Assembly (NCBI RefSeq): GCF_041625495.1
Contig: NZ_JBFJTH010000090.1
Coordinates: forward strand, 1-15,369
Source: Litorivivens sp041625495
GTDB lineage: Bacteria; Pseudomonadota; Gammaproteobacteria; Pseudomonadales; Spongiibacteraceae
Direction of reading: 5' to 3'
DNA: 15,369 nt
The notes below the pieces were generated by a model. The model ran no database searches. It was not told the DNA's origin and saw nothing but the letters and a program-made list of their open reading frames with translations. Below are positions 14,985 through 15,369 of this stretch, piece by piece (within the stretch, counting starts at the first letter, position 1; each line of letters begins with the position of its first letter). The position numbers were made by a program, and so were the translations under genes.

Positions 14985-15053
14985 TCGCCCCGCTTTTTGC
15001 GCGAGTGGAAATATCACAGGCGCGCAGATTTCAGGCAGGCATTTGGGGGAACT

Positions 15054-15369
15054 ATGGCACGGCAGGGGGGAAACCCACCGCAGGCTGCGGCCATATCGCG
15101 TCCTCCACTGGTTAAGATCTACGGTTTGCAGGCCGGTTTGCTGGTGTTGGCTGCAGCCGGGGTAATGCTGGTGGATGTGGCAAGCGCCAAAGCCTTGTTG
15201 ATAGGCGGATTGATCTCCGTTTTGCCCAACGCCTATTTTGCCCGTATGGCGTTTCGCCACCGGGGATCGCGCGCGGCCAGCGAAGTTTCCAGCGCTTTCA
15301 AGCGCGGCGAAGCTGGAAAATTTGTACTGACAGTATCGCTATTTGCGATTGTGTTCAGTACGGTGCCAG
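15054..15369 (+). CDS. atpI: ATP synthase subunit I (AtpI), 5' part only
   Basis: AtpI is a small membrane protein encoded at the head of F1Fo ATP synthase operons; it assists assembly of the c-ring and possibly Mg2+ uptake. The first 105 codons are present and the gene runs off the window. The visible protein has a hydrophilic start, a hydrophobic stretch (LQAGLLVLAAAGVMLV), then LLIGGLISVLPNAYFARMAFRHRG and AFKRGEAGKFVLTVSLFAIVF, which are diagnostic of proteobacterial AtpI. A GGGGGAA precedes the ATG. atpB and the rest of the operon are expected downstream. Confidence 0.93.
   Translation, partial: MARQGGNPPQAAAISRPPLVKIYGLQAGLLVLAAAGVMLVDVASAKALLIGGLISVLPNAYFARMAFRHRGSRAASEVSSAFKRGEAGKFVLTVSLFAIVFSTVP

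Noticed and set aside
8900..15053. Insertion sequence, phage or CRISPR in the parB-atpI interval
   Set aside because: No transposase, integrase, terminal inverted repeats or regularly spaced repeats were seen.

Overview
The window is a stretch of chromosome from a gammaproteobacterium, probably a marine one. The evidence is the order rpmH-rnpA-yidD-yidC-mnmE, then mnmG-rsmG-parA-parB, then the start of the atp operon. This is the replication-origin neighbourhood of pseudomonad-like and Cellvibrio-like bacteria. A wax ester synthase/DGAT-type gene and a c-type cytochrome cassette fit a marine heterotroph, but genus cannot be fixed from the sequence alone. All genes read on the plus strand except the acyltransferase.

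Region 1 (1-4055) is the ribosomal protein L34/RNase P/membrane insertion/tRNA modification block. A good sigma70 promoter and a long leader with a strong hairpin precede rpmH. The genes are packed with overlaps (rnpA/yidD, yidD/yidC) or direct abutment (yidC/mnmE).

Region 2 (4056-4632) is a 577-base gene-free gap with two perfect DnaA boxes, several degenerate ones, a 120-base stretch at 25% G+C beside mnmG, and an mnmG promoter with a perfect -10. It is the best candidate for oriC, or for a second or relic origin. dnaA itself is not in the window.

Region 3 (4633-8899) is mnmG-rsmG-parA-parB: tRNA wobble-uridine modification, 16S rRNA methylation and chromosome partition. Coupling is tight (TGATG and TAATG overlaps).

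Region 4 (8900-12939) lies where many relatives go straight from parB to atpI. It holds a compact four-gene unit: a periplasmic di-heme peroxidase of the CcP/MauG family, an amicyanin-like cupredoxin, a cytochrome P460-like monoheme protein, and a membrane diguanylate cyclase with a large periplasmic sensor. Three predicted periplasmic redox proteins coupled to a c-di-GMP-making sensor suggest a redox- or nitrogen-oxide-responsive signalling module. This is the most novel part of the window. The unit is more AT-rich than its neighbours in the lines I counted by hand.

Region 5 (12940-15369) holds a convergent hairpin, a minus-strand WS/DGAT acyltransferase, a gene-free stretch of about 660 bases, a near-consensus promoter with palindromic elements, and the 5' part of atpI, which runs off the end of the window.
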